Positions 1 to 8,440 of a stretch of 10,387 nucleotides of DNA are shown here, one piece after another (position 1 is the first letter of the stretch; each line of letters begins with the position of its first letter). Origin of the DNA: Planctomycetota bacterium (GTDB lineage: Bacteria > Planctomycetota > SZUA-567). The DNA is taken from assembly GCA_031278535.1 (NCBI GenBank), contig JAITKH010000158.1:1-10387 (forward strand). Reading direction: 5' to 3'. Made by a program: the position numbers and the translations under genes. A model generated the notes under the pieces. The model did no database searches. It had not been told where the DNA came from and was given only the letters and a program-made list of their open reading frames with translations.

Positions 1-1
1 G

Positions 2-541
2 GAAATCGCCTTCCAGACCAACCTTCTCGCCCTGAACGCCGCCGTCGAGGCGGCGAGGGCCGGGGAAGCCGGCAAAGGCTTTGCCGTGGTGGCCGACGAG
101 GTGAGGAACCTTGCCCAGCGGTCGGCCCAGGCCGCGAAGGAAACCACCGTCCTCATTCAAACGACTCTGGACAGGGTGGGAAAAGGAAACGAAACGGTTG
201 AAACCCTCAGGAGGGATTTCGCCTCGATCCAGGAAGGGGCGGAAAGCATCGGACGGCTCATACGGGATATACTGACGGCGACGGACGAACAGACACAAGG
301 AATCGAGCAGGTAAGCACTTCCACCATCCAGATAGACAAGACGATGCAAGGGAACGCCGCCGGCGCGGAGGAAACGGCCGCCGCCGCCGGAGAACTGGCG
401 AAACAGGCGAACATGTTGGGAAGCATTGTGGCTGAACTGACATTGTTCCTCCACGGGAAAAAGGCGAGCGTCGCCGCCGGCCCGGACGGCAAGAGGATGC
501 CGCCGAGGGCGCCCATGAAGGCGTTGACAACAACGGCGTAG
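2..541 (+). CDS. Methyl-accepting chemotaxis protein, C-terminal signalling domain (5'-truncated)
   Basis: This is the cytoplasmic end of a chemoreceptor. The reading frame is open from base 2, so the sensor, membrane and HAMP parts lie outside the window; 179 residues remain. The first part carries the highly conserved hairpin tip that contacts CheA and CheW, seen as EIAFQTNLLALNAAVEAARA followed by GEAGKGFAVVADEVRNLAQR. The rest is a long heptad-patterned helix (AAKET, then EQTQGIEQVSTS, then GAEETAAAAGELAKQA), the returning arm of the coiled coil with Gln/Glu pairs typical of methylation sites. The protein ends in a short, Ala/Pro/Lys-rich tail without a CheR-binding pentapeptide of the NWETF type. 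It lies 103 bp before the regulator gene, with no obvious terminator between them. A link between the receptor and the transport operon is possible but unproven. The family assignment is certain; the ligand cannot be known from this part. Confidence 0.96.
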   Translation, partial: EIAFQTNLLALNAAVEAARAGEAGKGFAVVADEVRNLAQRSAQAAKETTVLIQTTLDRVGKGNETVETLRRDFASIQEGAESIGRLIRDILTATDEQTQGIEQVSTSTIQIDKTMQGNAAGAEETAAAAGELAKQANMLGSIVAELTLFLHGKKASVAAGPDGKRMPPRAPMKALTTTA

Positions 542-552
542 GGTTCGATACA
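524..552 (+). promoter_or_regulatory. Possible sigma70-type promoter for the regulator gene
   Basis: A perfect -35 hexamer TTGACA (524-529) is followed after 17 bp by GATACA (547-552), which matches TATAAT at only three of six positions. It overlaps the end of the chemoreceptor gene and lies about 90 bp before the regulator start. The -35 match and spacing are good, but the weak -10 makes this tentative. Confidence 0.25.
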
Positions 553-565
553 GGAAAATAATCTT

Positions 566-591
566 TTGCCTAACATGGCGATATAAGGCAA
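566..591. repeat. Inverted repeat TTGCCT-N14-AGGCAA upstream of the regulator gene
   Basis: Two perfect 6-bp arms, TTGCCT (566-571) and AGGCAA (586-591), are separated by 14 bp, so the arm centres are 20 bp (about two helical turns) apart. The repeat lies between a possible promoter and the start of the sigma54 regulator. This is a plausible operator position, for example for autoregulation. No T-run follows, so it is not a terminator. Short arms like these can arise by chance. Confidence 0.25.
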
Positions 592-644
592 TTCGACTCC
601 GGCGCCTCCTTGCGGCCAGGTTTTCCAGGGCGAATCGCATTCTC

Positions 645-2542
<1,898 letters not shown>

Positions 2543-2552
<10 letters not shown>

Positions 2553-2612
2553 ATGGGTCATGGAACGTATCGCGAGACGTTTTTGCGACGTTTCACCCGA
2601 TGTTTTTGCGAT
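2543..2612. promoter_or_regulatory. Candidate upstream activating sequence: four TCGC/GCGA boxes
   Basis: Four boxes share a TCGC core or its complement: GTCGCAA (2543-2549), TATCGC (2568-2573), TTGCGAC (2583-2589) and TTGCGAT (2606-2612). The first two point one way and the last two the other, giving nested dyads centred near 2578. The inner pair, TCGC-N11-GCGA, has the size of a typical dimer site. The first box overlaps the stop codon of the regulator gene. The array lies about 190-260 bp upstream of the -24/-12 promoter, a normal enhancer distance for a sigma54 activator. The repeats are visible; binding by the adjacent regulator is inferred. Confidence 0.45.
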
Positions 2613-2617
2613 ATTCC
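2576..2617 (+). repeat. Imperfect 19-bp direct repeat within the enhancer candidate
   Basis: GACGTTTTTGCGACGTTTC (2576-2594) recurs as GATGTTTTTGCGATATTCC (2599-2617), with 15 of 19 positions identical and a 23-bp period. The shared core is GTTTTTGCGA. Two same-facing copies about two helical turns apart suit cooperative binding of an oligomerising activator. The unit lies just after the regulator gene and before the AT-rich spacer. Confidence 0.5.
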
Positions 2618-2640
2618 AGCCAGTTGCCCTATCGGGCGAA

Positions 2641-2760
2641 AGAAAATATGATTTTCTCACCTCATAACCATCCAAATCATAACATGATAGATTTTTTCGG
2701 TTTTGATTCCACTTTTGTTCAGATGTTTTCCCGTTTTTGGAATCGATTTTGCTTTTTCTC
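2641..2760. promoter_or_regulatory. AT-rich spacer between enhancer and sigma54 promoter, with IHF-like sequences
   Basis: By hand count these 120 bases are about 32% G+C, far below the genes around them, and carry many A and T runs. No gene is visible here. Two sequences match seven of the nine defined positions of the IHF consensus WATCAANNNNTTR: one at 2675-2687 on the + strand, and one at 2696-2708 on the - strand with a perfect AATCAA core. A small palindrome, AGAAAAT-ATG-ATTTTCT, lies at 2641-2657. Bendable DNA between enhancer and promoter is usual at sigma54 promoters. The IHF sites themselves are uncertain. Confidence 0.35.
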
Positions 2761-2803
2761 CCGTGCGCACTCAAGAGGCATAAAGAAATAAGGGTTGAGA
2801 ATT

Positions 2804-2820
2804 TCGGCTCGATCCTTGCA
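2804..2820 (+). promoter_or_regulatory. Sigma54 (RpoN) -24/-12 promoter of the transport/gudD operon
   Basis: CGGCTCGATCCTTGCA (2805-2820) matches the consensus TGGCACG-N4-TTGCW at all but two defined positions. The essential GG (2806-2807) and GC (2818-2819) doublets have the obligatory 10 bases between them. Transcription would start near 2831. The site lies downstream of a gene for a GAFTGA-containing sigma54 activator and upstream of the dctQMP-gudD-tctCBA genes. No equally good match was seen elsewhere in the gaps. Confidence 0.72.
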
Positions 2821-2830
2821 TCACCAGGAA

Positions 2831-3117
2831 CATGCCGGATTGGGAGCGGCAACTTTATCCATAACTTTAGTTTTGCAGGACAGTAGGAAAGTATTGCAGT
2901 ACGTCACGCGAGACCTGTTCCCTGCTGATGGATTCCTTCGCCGGATAGACCCATATTTCACATCCGAGCCGCAAACCAGGCTGCAGATCGTACCGGCCTG
3001 GCAGCGGCAATGTTCTCCATCGCCGGCGTGTTGTGCGGACAACGGCGGCGGGCCAGGCCGGTGGTTTCCGGGTTTTCCGGCGACGGGAAGCGCCTTTTCC
3101 GGCGGAAAGGATTTCAC
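2831..3117 (+). promoter_or_regulatory. Long 5' leader (about 287 nt) of the operon mRNA
   Basis: Between the predicted transcription start and the chosen dctQ start no convincing gene is present. The longer open frames here lack homology-like features and a Shine-Dalgarno sequence. The leader holds a two-part stem-loop at 2968-3008 and ends with the dctQ ribosome-binding site GAAAGGA (3105-3111). No known riboswitch class was recognised. Its extent depends on the predicted promoter and on the GTG start of dctQ. Confidence 0.4.
2968..3008 (+). other. Stem-loop in the operon leader
   Basis: The outer arms GCCGC (2968-2972) and GCGGC (3004-3008) pair, as do the inner arms CCAGGC (2976-2981) and GCCTGG (2996-3001). 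They are separated by a small internal loop (AAA against CA) and closed by a 14-nt loop. This gives 11 base pairs, mostly G-C. No T-run follows, so it is not a standard terminator. It lies about 110 nt before the dctQ start and could affect leader stability or processing. Confidence 0.4.
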
Positions 3118-3633
3118 GTGGCGCCATTGCGATGGTTGGACAGGAATTTCGAGCATGTACTTCTCGCCGCGCTCCTGGCGGTGCTCACAGTGTTCTCGTT
3201 TTTGAACGTGACACTCCGGTATGGGTTCAACAGTTCCATCGTGTGGTCCGACGAGGTATGCCGGTATTCGCTGGTGCTTTCGGGGTTTTTCAGCATACCC
3301 TGCTGGCTGCGCCATAAAACCGGGCTGCGCGTCGACGCGTTCCTCTCTCTTTTCCCCGGAAGGATCAGGGCCGTTTTTGATTGGGGCGCCAGCCTCCTGA
3401 TGCTGGCCCTTTTCTCGTATCTGACCTATGGAATATGGCTGGTGACACGGCACTCGCTGCGCATCAACCTGCTCAGTCCCACTCTCCGTTTCCCGCTTGC
3501 ATACCTCTATGGCGTCATCGCGCTGGCCTTCGTCCTGTCATGCACGCGCCTGCTTCAGGCCCTGGCGCAGCAAATCCGGCGGGGCACGGCCGCGTCCGGC
3601 GACGCGGCCGTCGGGGGAGGGGGCCGGGAATGA
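3118..3633 (+). CDS. dctQ: TRAP transporter small membrane subunit (DctQ family)
   Basis: DctQ is the small integral-membrane subunit of a TRAP (tripartite ATP-independent periplasmic) transporter. It works with the large permease DctM and the periplasmic binding protein DctP in ion-gradient-driven uptake of organic acids. The 171-residue product has four hydrophobic segments, at about residues 12-31, 44-61, 88-108 and 124-147. It shows the family pattern WSDEVCRYSLV after the first segment. The GTG start at 3118 is preferred because GAAAGGA (3105-3111) sits 6 nt before it and the protein then has a normal length. An ATG at 3010 in the same frame would add 36 basic, non-conserved-looking residues and has no good ribosome-binding site. 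The stop overlaps the dctM start by 4 bp (ATGA), which points to translational coupling. The function within the family is secure; the substrate is inferred from gudD. Confidence 0.9.
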   Translation: MAPLRWLDRNFEHVLLAALLAVLTVFSFLNVTLRYGFNSSIVWSDEVCRYSLVLSGFFSIPCWLRHKTGLRVDAFLSLFPGRIRAVFDWGASLLMLALFSYLTYGIWLVTRHSLRINLLSPTLRFPLAYLYGVIALAFVLSCTRLLQALAQQIRRGTAASGDAAVGGGGRE

Positions 3634-4931
3634 ACATGTTGCTGTTCTTTCTGATCATGGGGATACTCCTGGTCGCGGGCCTCCCGGTCGCCGCCGTGTT
3701 CGCGACTATGGCCATCCTGCCCAAGCTGCTGAACCCGGCTTTCGCCTACGACATCGCCGCCGTGGTCAGGAGCATGATCAACGGCCTGGACTCCTTCGTC
3801 ATGCTGGCCGTCCCGCTGTTCATGGTCTCCGGCATGATCATGGCCAGGGGCGGGTTGTCGGAAAAGCTGTTCAATTTCTTCGCCTACTTCATCGGCAACA
3901 AAACGGCGGGATTTCCCTGCGCCGTGGTCATCACCTGCATGTTTTACGCCGCCATCTCCGGCTCCTCCCCCGCCACCGTTTCGGCAGTGGGCGCGATGAC
4001 CATCCCCTTCCTGGTCGGCCTCGGCTACAACCGGACGTTCGCCACCTCCATCGTTACCGTCGCGGGCGGCCTTGGGGTCATCATCCCGCCAAGCATCTCC
4101 TACATCGTCTTCTCCTCGCTGACCAACGCGTCGCCGGCCAAGCTTTTCATCGCCGGTACGCTGCCGGGAATCCTCATCGGCATCAGTCTCATGCTGTATT
4201 GCTACATACACTGCCGCTGCCGCGGCGAAGACCGGGAGAGGCTGGAGGAGAACTACCGGGCCATCCGCGCCAATGGCTTTCTTCCCCTGTTGCGCAAGAG
4301 CTTCTGGGCGCTGTTGACCCCTGTCATCATCCTCGGCAGCATCTACGGCGGCATCGCCTCCCCGACCGAGGCGGCGGTCATCTCCGTCTTCTACGGGCTT
4401 TTCGTCTGCATTGCCATCTACCGGAGCATCGGGTTCGGCGATCTCGGGACCATCTTCGTCGATGGCGCCAAGACCTACGTCAACATCCTGTTCATCATCG
4501 CCGCCGCCGCCTCCTTCGCCCGCGGCATGACCCTGCTCCGTTATCCGCAGGACATCAGCGCCATGGTGCTGGGCGCCATTTCCAACAAGTATCTGATACT
4601 CGTTCTGGCCAACGTCCTCATGCTGATCTGCGGCATGATCGTCGACAACATCCCCAACATCATCATCCTCACGCCCATCCTCATGCCCATCATGGCGGCG
4701 GTGGGGGTGGAGCCCATCCATTTCGGCATCTTCATGACCGTCAACCTGGCCATCGGCATGGTGACGCCGCCCATGGGCATAAACCTGTTCGTGGCCAGCG
4801 GCATGACCGGAATTCCCATGCTCAGGCTGGCGCGCGCGTGCACGCCGTTCCTGTTCGCCTTCCTCGCTTCGCTTGCCCTGGTGACGTTCATTCCGGATTT
4901 GAGCCTGTGGCTGACACGGGTCCTGTCGTGA
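3630..4931 (+). CDS. dctM: TRAP transporter large permease subunit (DctM family)
   Basis: DctM is the large permease of the TRAP transporter and forms the transport path in the inner membrane. The 433-residue length is normal for the family. The sequence is hydrophobic throughout and carries family motifs: ISGSSPATVSAVGAMTIP (109-126), LGVIIPPSISYIV (148-160), GGIASPTEAAV (240-250), and GMVTPPMGINLFV (376-388), a second PP-containing motif that mirrors the first half. The ATG at 3630 is chosen because it overlaps the dctQ stop and follows a G-rich ribosome-binding stretch. A longer frame from 3381 would only add translated dctQ sequence. dctP follows after 26 bp. Family identity is very clear; substrate identity rests on context. 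Confidence 0.96.
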   Translation: MNMLLFFLIMGILLVAGLPVAAVFATMAILPKLLNPAFAYDIAAVVRSMINGLDSFVMLAVPLFMVSGMIMARGGLSEKLFNFFAYFIGNKTAGFPCAVVITCMFYAAISGSSPATVSAVGAMTIPFLVGLGYNRTFATSIVTVAGGLGVIIPPSISYIVFSSLTNASPAKLFIAGTLPGILIGISLMLYCYIHCRCRGEDRERLEENYRAIRANGFLPLLRKSFWALLTPVIILGSIYGGIASPTEAAVISVFYGLFVCIAIYRSIGFGDLGTIFVDGAKTYVNILFIIAAAASFARGMTLLRYPQDISAMVLGAISNKYLILVLANVLMLICGMIVDNIPNIIILTPILMPIMAAVGVEPIHFGIFMTVNLAIGMVTPPMGINLFVASGMTGIPMLRLARACTPFLFAFLASLALVTFIPDLSLWLTRVLS

Positions 4932-4957
4932 CAACACCGTTTTCCGAGGAGAACACC

Positions 4958-5971
4958 ATGTCGAGAAAATCATTCCGCTTCCTGTGCCTGTCCCTGGTTT
5001 TGACGCTGTCCGCGGCTGCCCGGTCCCCGGCCGGCGGCATAACCGAATCCTACAACTGGATAGCCGGCACCGACGTCGCCGACACCACCATCAACTACAT
5101 GATAATGACGAAATTCGCCGAGCGCATCAAGGAGAAGAGCGGGGGCAGGATCAACGTCGAAATCTACTTCGGCGGCCAGCTCGGCAACACGAGCGAGGTG
5201 ACGCAGGGCGTCGTCACAGGAACCATCCAAATCGGCTCGGGCATGACCGGGGGACTGATCGACTTCGTCCCGCAGAACGCCATCTTCGACCTGCCGAACC
5301 TTTTTCCGGACGTCGGCGTCCTGCGGAAAACCCTCGCCGGCGACTTTCTCCGGACCATCAACGAATTCAACCGCAAGGGCGGCCTGACCATGCTGTGCTA
5401 CGCCGACGCCGGCTTCCGGCAGCTGTCCAGCAACAAGGCGGTGCGTGCCCTGAAGGACTTGGCCGGGCAGAAGATCCGCGTCATGCCCAATCCTTACCAC
5501 GTCGCCTACTGGACCGCCCTCGGGGCCAACCCGGTGGCCATGGACTTCAGCGAGGTGTTCATGGGCCTGAAGCAGGGGACCATCGACGGCCAGGAAAACC
5601 CCTACATGAACATCGTCGCCAACAACATGCACGAGGCGCAGAAGTACATTATCGAGACCAACCACCTCGGCCACACCATCACCTTCTTCATGAATGACGA
5701 CTTGTACCAGGGTCTTCCGGACGACGTCCGCGCGCTGGTCGACGAATGCGCCGCCGAAGCCCGCGCCTACGCCAACAGCAAGGCGGACGAGAGCATCAGG
5801 GCGTACAAGGAAACCTGCATCAGGGCGGGCTGCGAGATCATCATCCTTTCGCCCGGGGTTTTGAAGGAATTCCAGGACAAGGCGGACGTGGTTTACGACA
5901 TGGCCCGCAGGAACATCGGCAACGATCTTCTCGACAGTATCCTGGCGCGCGTGGCCGAAGCGTCGAAGTGA
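4958..5971 (+). CDS. dctP: TRAP transporter periplasmic substrate-binding protein (DctP family)
   Basis: This is the extracytoplasmic solute receptor of the TRAP system, which captures a carboxylate in the periplasm and hands it to DctQM. The 337-residue precursor has a Sec signal peptide at about residues 1-26: a basic MSRKSFR, a hydrophobic core, then an Ala-rich region. The mature part shows the family motif from 170 to 213: GQKIRVMP, whose Arg174 is at the position that usually salt-bridges the ligand carboxylate, then GANPVAMDFSEVFMGLKQG and TIDGQENP. The ATG at 4958 has GAGGAG (4946-4951) 6 nt upstream. A longer frame running through dctM is an artefact, since it is dctM read out of frame. 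Gene order is Q-M-P, with the receptor last, and a stable stem-loop lies 36 nt after the stop. Because gudD follows, an aldarate or uronate ligand is likely, but other dicarboxylates remain possible. Confidence 0.95.
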   Translation: MSRKSFRFLCLSLVLTLSAAARSPAGGITESYNWIAGTDVADTTINYMIMTKFAERIKEKSGGRINVEIYFGGQLGNTSEVTQGVVTGTIQIGSGMTGGLIDFVPQNAIFDLPNLFPDVGVLRKTLAGDFLRTINEFNRKGGLTMLCYADAGFRQLSSNKAVRALKDLAGQKIRVMPNPYHVAYWTALGANPVAMDFSEVFMGLKQGTIDGQENPYMNIVANNMHEAQKYIIETNHLGHTITFFMNDDLYQGLPDDVRALVDECAAEARAYANSKADESIRAYKETCIRAGCEIIILSPGVLKEFQDKADVVYDMARRNIGNDLLDSILARVAEASK

Positions 5972-6006
5972 GCTCCCCGCGTTCATGCGCCGCGACAGAA
6001 AGGCGG

Positions 6007-6051
6007 CCGCGGGATGACGGGAAGGGAGGTTTTCCCGGCATCCCCAAGCGG
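6007..6051 (+). other. Strong intergenic stem-loop between dctP and gudD
   Basis: Reading inwards, CCGC (6007-6010) pairs with GCGG (6048-6051), GGGATG (6011-6016) with CATCCC (6039-6044), and CGGGAA (6018-6023) with TTCCCG (6032-6037). There is one A-G mismatch, a small CAA bulge and an 8-nt loop, so about 16 pairs are possible. The run that follows (ATGTTTGTCGACTTTT) is not a clean T-tract, so full termination is unlikely. A role in protecting the dctP message end, or in partial termination, is more plausible. The gudD ribosome-binding site (6071-6077) lies outside the stem. Confidence 0.55.
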
Positions 6052-6083
6052 ATGTTTGTCGACTTTTCACGAGGAGGCCAAGA

Positions 6084-7415
6084 ATGGCAAGCCCGACGCC
6101 CAAGGTAGTCGACATGCGGGTCGTTCCCGTCGCGGGATACGACAGCATGCTTCTGTCCATCAGCGGCGCACATTCCCCCTGGTTCACCCGCAACCTGGTC
6201 ATTCTCAGGGACAGCGCCGGCAACACCGGCGCGGGCGAGGTCCACGGCGGCAAACCCATCACCGAAGCGCTCGAAAGCTTCGTCCCCAAGGTCGTCGGCA
6301 GGAATATCGGCGACTACCGCGCCATCCTCGCCAGCCTCCGGCCCGGGCGGACGGAACACGACGGCATCCAGGAGATGAACCTGAAGAACCTGATGTACGT
6401 CGTCCGATCCGAGACCGCGATCGAGTGTGCGCTTCTCGATTTGCTCGGCCAGTTCATGGACTTGCCCATCGCCTCGCTGCTTGGCTCCGGCAAACAGCGC
6501 GACAGCGTATTGATCCTGGGGTACCTGTTCTATGCCGCCGACTCCGCCAGGACGGATCTGCCCTATCCCCAAACCGAAACCGGTCTATCCAATCCCTGGT
6601 TCAAAATTCGCCGCAAGCCGTTCTTGACCCCCGAATCGATTGTCGAGCAGGCCGTCGCCGCCAAGGAATATTACGGCTTCAAGGACTTCAAGCTCAAGGG
6701 CGGCGTCATGGAACCCGAAGTCGAGGTCGAGACGGTGCGGCAACTGGCCGGGGCCTTCCCCGATGCCCGGATCAACATAGACCCCAACGGCGCCTGGAGC
6801 CTGGACCAGGCCGTCCGCCATGGCCTCGAAATGAAACCGTTCCTCACCTATATCGAGGACCCTTGCGGCCCGGAAAAGGGCTATTCGTCACGCGAGGTCA
6901 TGTCCGAATTCAAGCGGGCCACGAACATACCCGTCGCCACCAACATGATCGCCACCGACTGGCGCCAACTCCACCATGCCATTGTCCTGAATGCCATCGA
7001 CATCCCCCTGGCCGATCCCCATTTCTGGACCATGGAGGGGGCTTCCCGGGTGGCGCAACTGTGTTACGAATGGGGCCTGGCCTGGGGATCGCATTCCAAC
7101 AGCCATTTCGACGTCTCCCTCGCCATCTTCACCCATGTCGCCGCCTCCGTCCCCGGCGATATCCACGCCATGGACACCCACTGGATTTGGCAGGACGGCC
7201 AGCAGTTGGCCATGGATCCGCTGGTCATCAGGGAGGGCAGGGTACAGATTCCCGATCGACCGGGTCTCGGCATCGAGGTCGACATGGACAAGGTCGAGGC
7301 GGCGCATCGACTGTACAAGACGCTCCCCTGCGGCGAGCGCAACGACGCCATGGCCATGCGGTATCTGATCAAGGACTGGAAGTTCGACCCGGGCAAGCCC
7401 TGCATGGCACGATGA
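6084..7415 (+). CDS. gudD: Glucarate dehydratase (enolase superfamily)
   Basis: The enzyme removes water from D-glucarate (and probably L-idarate) to give 5-dehydro-4-deoxy-D-glucarate, the first cytoplasmic step of glucarate breakdown. Its 443 residues match the 446 of the E. coli enzyme. The match, judged from remembered family sequence, is close along the whole length (VPVAGYDSMLLSISGAH, LGYLF, TNMIATDWRQ, ADPHFWTM, DTHWIWQ). Catalytic residues are in place: Lys203 and Lys205 in FKLKGG, metal ligands Asp233 (DPNGAW), Glu258 (EDPCG) and Asn287 (TNM), and the Asp311/His337 pair (ADPHFW, GSHSNSHFD). They correspond to E. coli K205, K207, D235, E260, N289, D313 and H339. The start has GAGGAGG (6071-6077) 6 nt upstream. 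It lies between dctP and tctC, so imported acid would be used directly. The inactive-paralogue-like GudX group is an alternative, but the complete active site argues for a working enzyme. Confidence 0.93.
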   Translation: MASPTPKVVDMRVVPVAGYDSMLLSISGAHSPWFTRNLVILRDSAGNTGAGEVHGGKPITEALESFVPKVVGRNIGDYRAILASLRPGRTEHDGIQEMNLKNLMYVVRSETAIECALLDLLGQFMDLPIASLLGSGKQRDSVLILGYLFYAADSARTDLPYPQTETGLSNPWFKIRRKPFLTPESIVEQAVAAKEYYGFKDFKLKGGVMEPEVEVETVRQLAGAFPDARINIDPNGAWSLDQAVRHGLEMKPFLTYIEDPCGPEKGYSSREVMSEFKRATNIPVATNMIATDWRQLHHAIVLNAIDIPLADPHFWTMEGASRVAQLCYEWGLAWGSHSNSHFDVSLAIFTHVAASVPGDIHAMDTHWIWQDGQQLAMDPLVIREGRVQIPDRPGLGIEVDMDKVEAAHRLYKTLPCGERNDAMAMRYLIKDWKFDPGKPCMAR

Positions 7416-7430
7416 ATTCCGGACGCGTCT

Positions 7431-7463
7431 CGCGGCATTTGTCCGCGTTTTCCCGCCTTTTTT
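7431..7463 (+). terminator. Weak terminator or attenuator candidate between gudD and tctC
   Basis: A 5-bp G-C stem, CGCGG (7431-7435) with CCGCG (7443-7447) and a 7-nt loop, is followed by TTTT, then CCCGCC, then TTTTTT (7458-7463). The stem is short and the T-run is interrupted, so only partial termination is likely. It lies 15 nt after the gudD stop and just before the tctC ribosome-binding site (7465-7470), so it could also lower tctC translation. Confidence 0.3.
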
Positions 7464-7475
7464 GAAAGGAAAGCC

Positions 7476-8432
7476 ATGTTCATTCTCGAGCGCGTGTTTG
7501 CGGTACTTCTCGCGGCGATCCTCTCCTGTGCCGCTGTCGGCGCCGGGCAATGGCCCCGGCGCAATGTCGAGGCGGTGGTCACCGCCAGCGCCGGAGGCGA
7601 CACCGATTTCAACGTCCGTACCATCGGCAAGTACTTTCGGGACGTGGCAGGCGTCCCCCTGGTGGTTACCAACATGCCGGGCGGCGGCGGCAGCGTCGCC
7701 ACCTCGAACGTCAAGAACGCCCGGAACGACGGCTCCAAGGCCCTGTTCTGCCATACCGGCCAGCTCATCGTCAATCATGTCGCCGGCCTCATCGACTACA
7801 ACTACAAGGACTTCGAAGTCAGTTGCATCGCGGGCATGAACTCGTCCTACATTTTCGTCGCCGGCAGGCAATCCGGCCTGGCTTCCCTGGCCGATCTGGT
7901 TGAAAAGGCGAAGAAAGCCCCGGGAAAATACGTCTACGGCACCGAATTCGGCGGCTTCACGCACATGCAGGGCCTGCGCCTGTCCCGCATCGCCGGCATC
8001 GATCTGAAGACGGTCGACGTCGGATCATCTTCCGAAAAGGTGACGTCCCTCCTCGCCGGCCGCATCGATTTTGGCGCAGTCGCCTTCGGCGCGGTGCAGG
8101 ATTACATCAAGAACGGCGACATGATTGTCCTCGCCCAAGGCAGCGGGGAGCGGAACGCTTTGCTCGGAGACTTCCCTACCATGAAGGAGCAGGGCGTCGA
8201 CATGGTCATGGAATTCCCCTACGTTCTTTCCTTCCCAAAAGGGACCAGCCGCGAGATTGTCGAAAAGATGGCGTCCTATGTCGGGACGATCACCAAAAAT
8301 CCCGCCTACGCCAAGGATATCGAGGAGGGCTACAAGCAGCGTGCATTCTTCGCCGGCCCGGAAGATGCTGTCGCGTACCTTGACGCGGTCTACGCCGATT
8401 TCCGTCAATACGGCGACATGCTGAAGAAATAG
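7476..8432 (+). CDS. tctC: Tripartite tricarboxylate transporter substrate-binding protein (TctC/Bug family)
   Basis: TctC is the periplasmic receptor of a tripartite tricarboxylate (TTT) transporter. It binds a carboxylic acid and feeds the membrane pair TctA/TctB. The 318-residue product has a signal peptide at about 1-23 (MFILERVFAVLLAAILSCAA, likely cut near VGA). The family signature is present: SAGGDTDFNVRTIGKYF (38-54), where the usual GGPTD reads GGDTD, then PLVVTNMPGGGGSVA (61-75). Later come a GTEFGG loop (155-160) and DVGSSSEKVTSLLAGRIDFG (181-200). The start has AAAGGA (7465-7470) 5 nt upstream. It is structurally and evolutionarily unrelated to the TRAP receptor encoded upstream. 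A 189-bp gap with inverted repeats separates it from tctB. The family is secure; the ligand is unknown. The divergent binding loop could mean a substrate other than citrate, such as an aldarate. Confidence 0.92.
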   Translation: MFILERVFAVLLAAILSCAAVGAGQWPRRNVEAVVTASAGGDTDFNVRTIGKYFRDVAGVPLVVTNMPGGGGSVATSNVKNARNDGSKALFCHTGQLIVNHVAGLIDYNYKDFEVSCIAGMNSSYIFVAGRQSGLASLADLVEKAKKAPGKYVYGTEFGGFTHMQGLRLSRIAGIDLKTVDVGSSSEKVTSLLAGRIDFGAVAFGAVQDYIKNGDMIVLAQGSGERNALLGDFPTMKEQGVDMVMEFPYVLSFPKGTSREIVEKMASYVGTITKNPAYAKDIEEGYKQRAFFAGPEDAVAYLDAVYADFRQYGDMLKK

Positions 8433-8440
8433 ACAATGTT

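Noticed and set aside
578..590. Possible sigma54 site GGCGATATAAGGC before the regulator
   Set aside because: The GG and GC doublets are separated by 9 bases, not the required 10.
2626..2657. Terminator for the regulator gene (GCCC-TATC-GGGC, then AGAAAAT-ATG-ATTTTCT)
   Set aside because: The first stem is only 4 bp and has no T-run after it; the second is purely A-T with a mixed tail. Neither resembles an efficient intrinsic terminator.
2795..3205. 136-codon + strand open frame across the operon leader
   Set aside because: No ribosome-binding site, no recognisable domain, and its end runs out of frame into dctQ; the sigma54 promoter lies within its first codons.
3497..4957. Apparent 5' extension of dctP through the whole of dctM
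   Set aside because: The extension is dctM read in another frame; the real dctP begins at 4958 with a ribosome-binding site and signal peptide.
3555..4973. 472-codon open frame on the - strand opposite dctM
   Set aside because: It is a compositional shadow of dctM; the product is extremely rich in Asp, Gly and His and has no domain pattern.
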